Positions 11,917 to 12,973 of a stretch of DNA of 12,973 nt are shown here, piece after piece. The DNA is from an uncultured Oscillospiraceae bacterium (lineage in GTDB: Bacteria > Bacillota > Clostridia > Oscillospirales > Acutalibacteraceae), in NCBI GenBank assembly GCA_905198295.1, contig CAJKBW010000079.1:1-12973 (forward strand), in the 5' to 3' direction. Within the stretch, counting starts at the first letter, position 1, and the number at the start of each line of letters is the position of its first letter. The translations under genes were made by a program, and so were the position numbers. Under the pieces are notes generated by a model, which was given only the letters and a program-made list of their open reading frames with translations, was not told the origin of the DNA and did not search any database.

Positions 11917-12882
11917 TTACCGAAGATAGCTTCCGAAAATATTCGCGGCATCAATAAAGTGGTTGGGCGCTTCGCGGTAGCTGCCGGGAGCACCGGCCGT
12001 AATCAGCAGATAATGGCGGCCATGCTTGACTGCCGCGCTGGCCAGACACAGCCCCGCCTCATCGGTGAAACCGGTTTTCCCTCCCAGCAGCACACCATCC
12101 TCGATACACCCGGCATCCCACCATTTCAGCACCGTACTGGAAAGGGTTATGCCTTCGGGGTGATACGGGGTGGCCGATGTGATGTATTCCGCAGCAGTGA
12201 AAATCCGATAAAAGGTCTCCTCCTGCAAAGCAGTGCGCAGCAGCAGTGCCATATCACGCGCTGTGGAAACCTGTGCATCGTCGTGCAGTCCGGTACAATT
12301 GACAAAATGCGTGCTTGCCATACCGAGGCGCTGGGCCTCCGCATTCATCTGCTCCGCAAAGGCGGCCTCGGATCCGGCCATAGCAATAGCCAGCATCACC
12401 GCCGCTTCCGCTCCGGAGGGCAGCATCGTTCCGTACAGCAGGTCCTCCACCGTCACCTGCTCTCCCGGCTGGAATCCCGCCTTCGACGCTTCATACAGCG
12501 GCGGAAAAATATCCGCGGAAACCGTTACCAGCTGCTCTGGTGAAAGCCGCTGCACCGCGAGCCAAACGGTCATCATCTTGGTCATCGAAGCCGGATACAT
12601 CGGCGTATCTGCCTCGCGCTCATACAATATGGCTGAATCCTCCAGCCGCCAAAGAAATACATACCGGCTGTGGATATCTCCCGGCTCAAATTCCTCCTCC
12701 GGTGGCGGCAGAGTCGTACCGGTGGTGGTCGCGGCAGTGCTCGATTGGGTTGTCGGCAAAGTCGTCTCCGACGCAGCAGACGTACTTTCTGAAACAATAT
12801 CGTCCGCACAGCCTGAAGACGAAAGAAGCACCGCCGCCAGCGCAAAAGCGGCGGCAGCCATCCATCGCTTTTTCACCATCAT
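11917..12882 (-). CDS. Secreted/lipid-anchored D-alanyl-D-alanine carboxypeptidase (S11 family)
   Basis: This extracytoplasmic penicillin-binding protein trims the terminal D-Ala from peptidoglycan stem peptides. The 321 residues start with a basic, hydrophobic signal (MMVKKRWMAAAAFALAAVLL). SSGC with Cys25 may be a lipobox, though Ser at -3 is atypical. A Thr/Ser-rich linker runs to ~60. The S11 motifs follow: SMTK (Ser99 nucleophile, Lys102), SGA at 156-158 where the family usually has SxN, and KTG (269-271). HFVNCTGLHDD is also a family block. There is no clear C-terminal PBP5-type beta domain or amphipathic anchor; the protein ends soon after the transpeptidase fold, so anchoring by the N-terminal Cys is attractive. 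ATG 12882 (or 12879) has AAAGGGG about ten bases upstream. The 91 bases beyond it to the window end hold no other gene. Confidence 0.93.
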   Translation of the reverse strand: MMVKKRWMAAAAFALAAVLLSSSGCADDIVSESTSAASETTLPTTQSSTAATTTGTTLPPPEEEFEPGDIHSRYVFLWRLEDSAILYEREADTPMYPASMTKMMTVWLAVQRLSPEQLVTVSADIFPPLYEASKAGFQPGEQVTVEDLLYGTMLPSGAEAAVMLAIAMAGSEAAFAEQMNAEAQRLGMASTHFVNCTGLHDDAQVSTARDMALLLRTALQEETFYRIFTAAEYITSATPYHPEGITLSSTVLKWWDAGCIEDGVLLGGKTGFTDEAGLCLASAAVKHGRHYLLITAGAPGSYREAPNHFIDAANIFGSYLR

Positions 12883-12973
12883 TCGGTAACATCCCCTTTC
12901 CCTTCGGCCAGCCAAAATGCATACGTTTTAAGAATTTTTTTGCAACAAAAAAATGGACTTTCCTCTGTGCACA

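Noticed and set aside
12920..12973. Minus-strand TTGCAA-16-TATGCA as promoter of the carboxypeptidase gene
   Set aside because: Only 4/6 and 3/6 matches in an A/T-rich run; too weak to annotate, and the window ends here.

Overview
The window is a GC-rich stretch with the protein repertoire of an anaerobic, probably gut-associated Firmicute of the Clostridia. Oscillospiraceae/Ruminococcaceae-like is an inference from family content. The pointers are an EFR1-type flavodoxin-ferredoxin, a PocR-AraC regulator, a URO-D-like putative methyltransferase, NitT/TauT-type ABC genes, and strong AGGAGG ribosome binding sites. No rRNA, tRNA, CRISPR array, transposase or phage gene was seen. Layout and regulatory sites suggest ordinary chromosomal accessory metabolism rather than a mobile island.

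Left part (1-5017). The 3' end of a small XRE-type regulator is followed by terminators. A minus-strand fucI-fucU operon (L-fucose isomerase, L-fucose mutarotase) is divergent from a plus-strand PocR-domain/AraC-type regulator. Their shared AT-rich intergenic region carries an 8+8 bp inverted repeat and a direct repeat 44 bp apart, both candidate operators. Behind the regulator, with its own promoter and ribosome binding site, lies a URO-D superfamily protein related to corrinoid methyltransferases. The kinase, aldolase and permease of fucose catabolism are not in view.

Middle part (5018-8784). A minus-strand operon encodes a Crp/Fnr-family regulator, a lipoprotein substrate-binding protein, an ABC permease and a short ABC ATPase (NitT/TauT/SsuABC-like; substrate unknown). 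Its promoter, TTGTCA-17-TATAAT, is followed directly by a perfect 16-bp palindrome placed where a repressor would sit, which suggests autoregulation. A divergent promoter (TTGTTT-17-TATAAT) with another palindrome just downstream starts a roughly 260-nt leader to the EFR1-type ferredoxin.

Right part (8785-12973). The plus-strand genes are the flavodoxin/2[4Fe-4S] protein, a Nim-like FMN-binding (pyridoxamine-phosphate-oxidase fold) protein, an 83-residue free-standing version of the FakA/YloV middle domain, and an FAD-dependent DAO-family oxidoreductase. The start codon of the oxidoreductase can be locked in a 10-bp hairpin. A convergent minus-strand gene encodes a secreted S11 D-alanyl-D-alanine carboxypeptidase.

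Three gene junctions are closed by very similar 15-bp-arm hairpins that can terminate in both directions. No fully new multi-gene system is claimed. The most promising items are the fucose/PocR/URO-D neighbourhood, the palindrome-controlled Crp-ABC/EFR1 divergent promoters, the isolated FakA middle domain and the start-codon hairpin.
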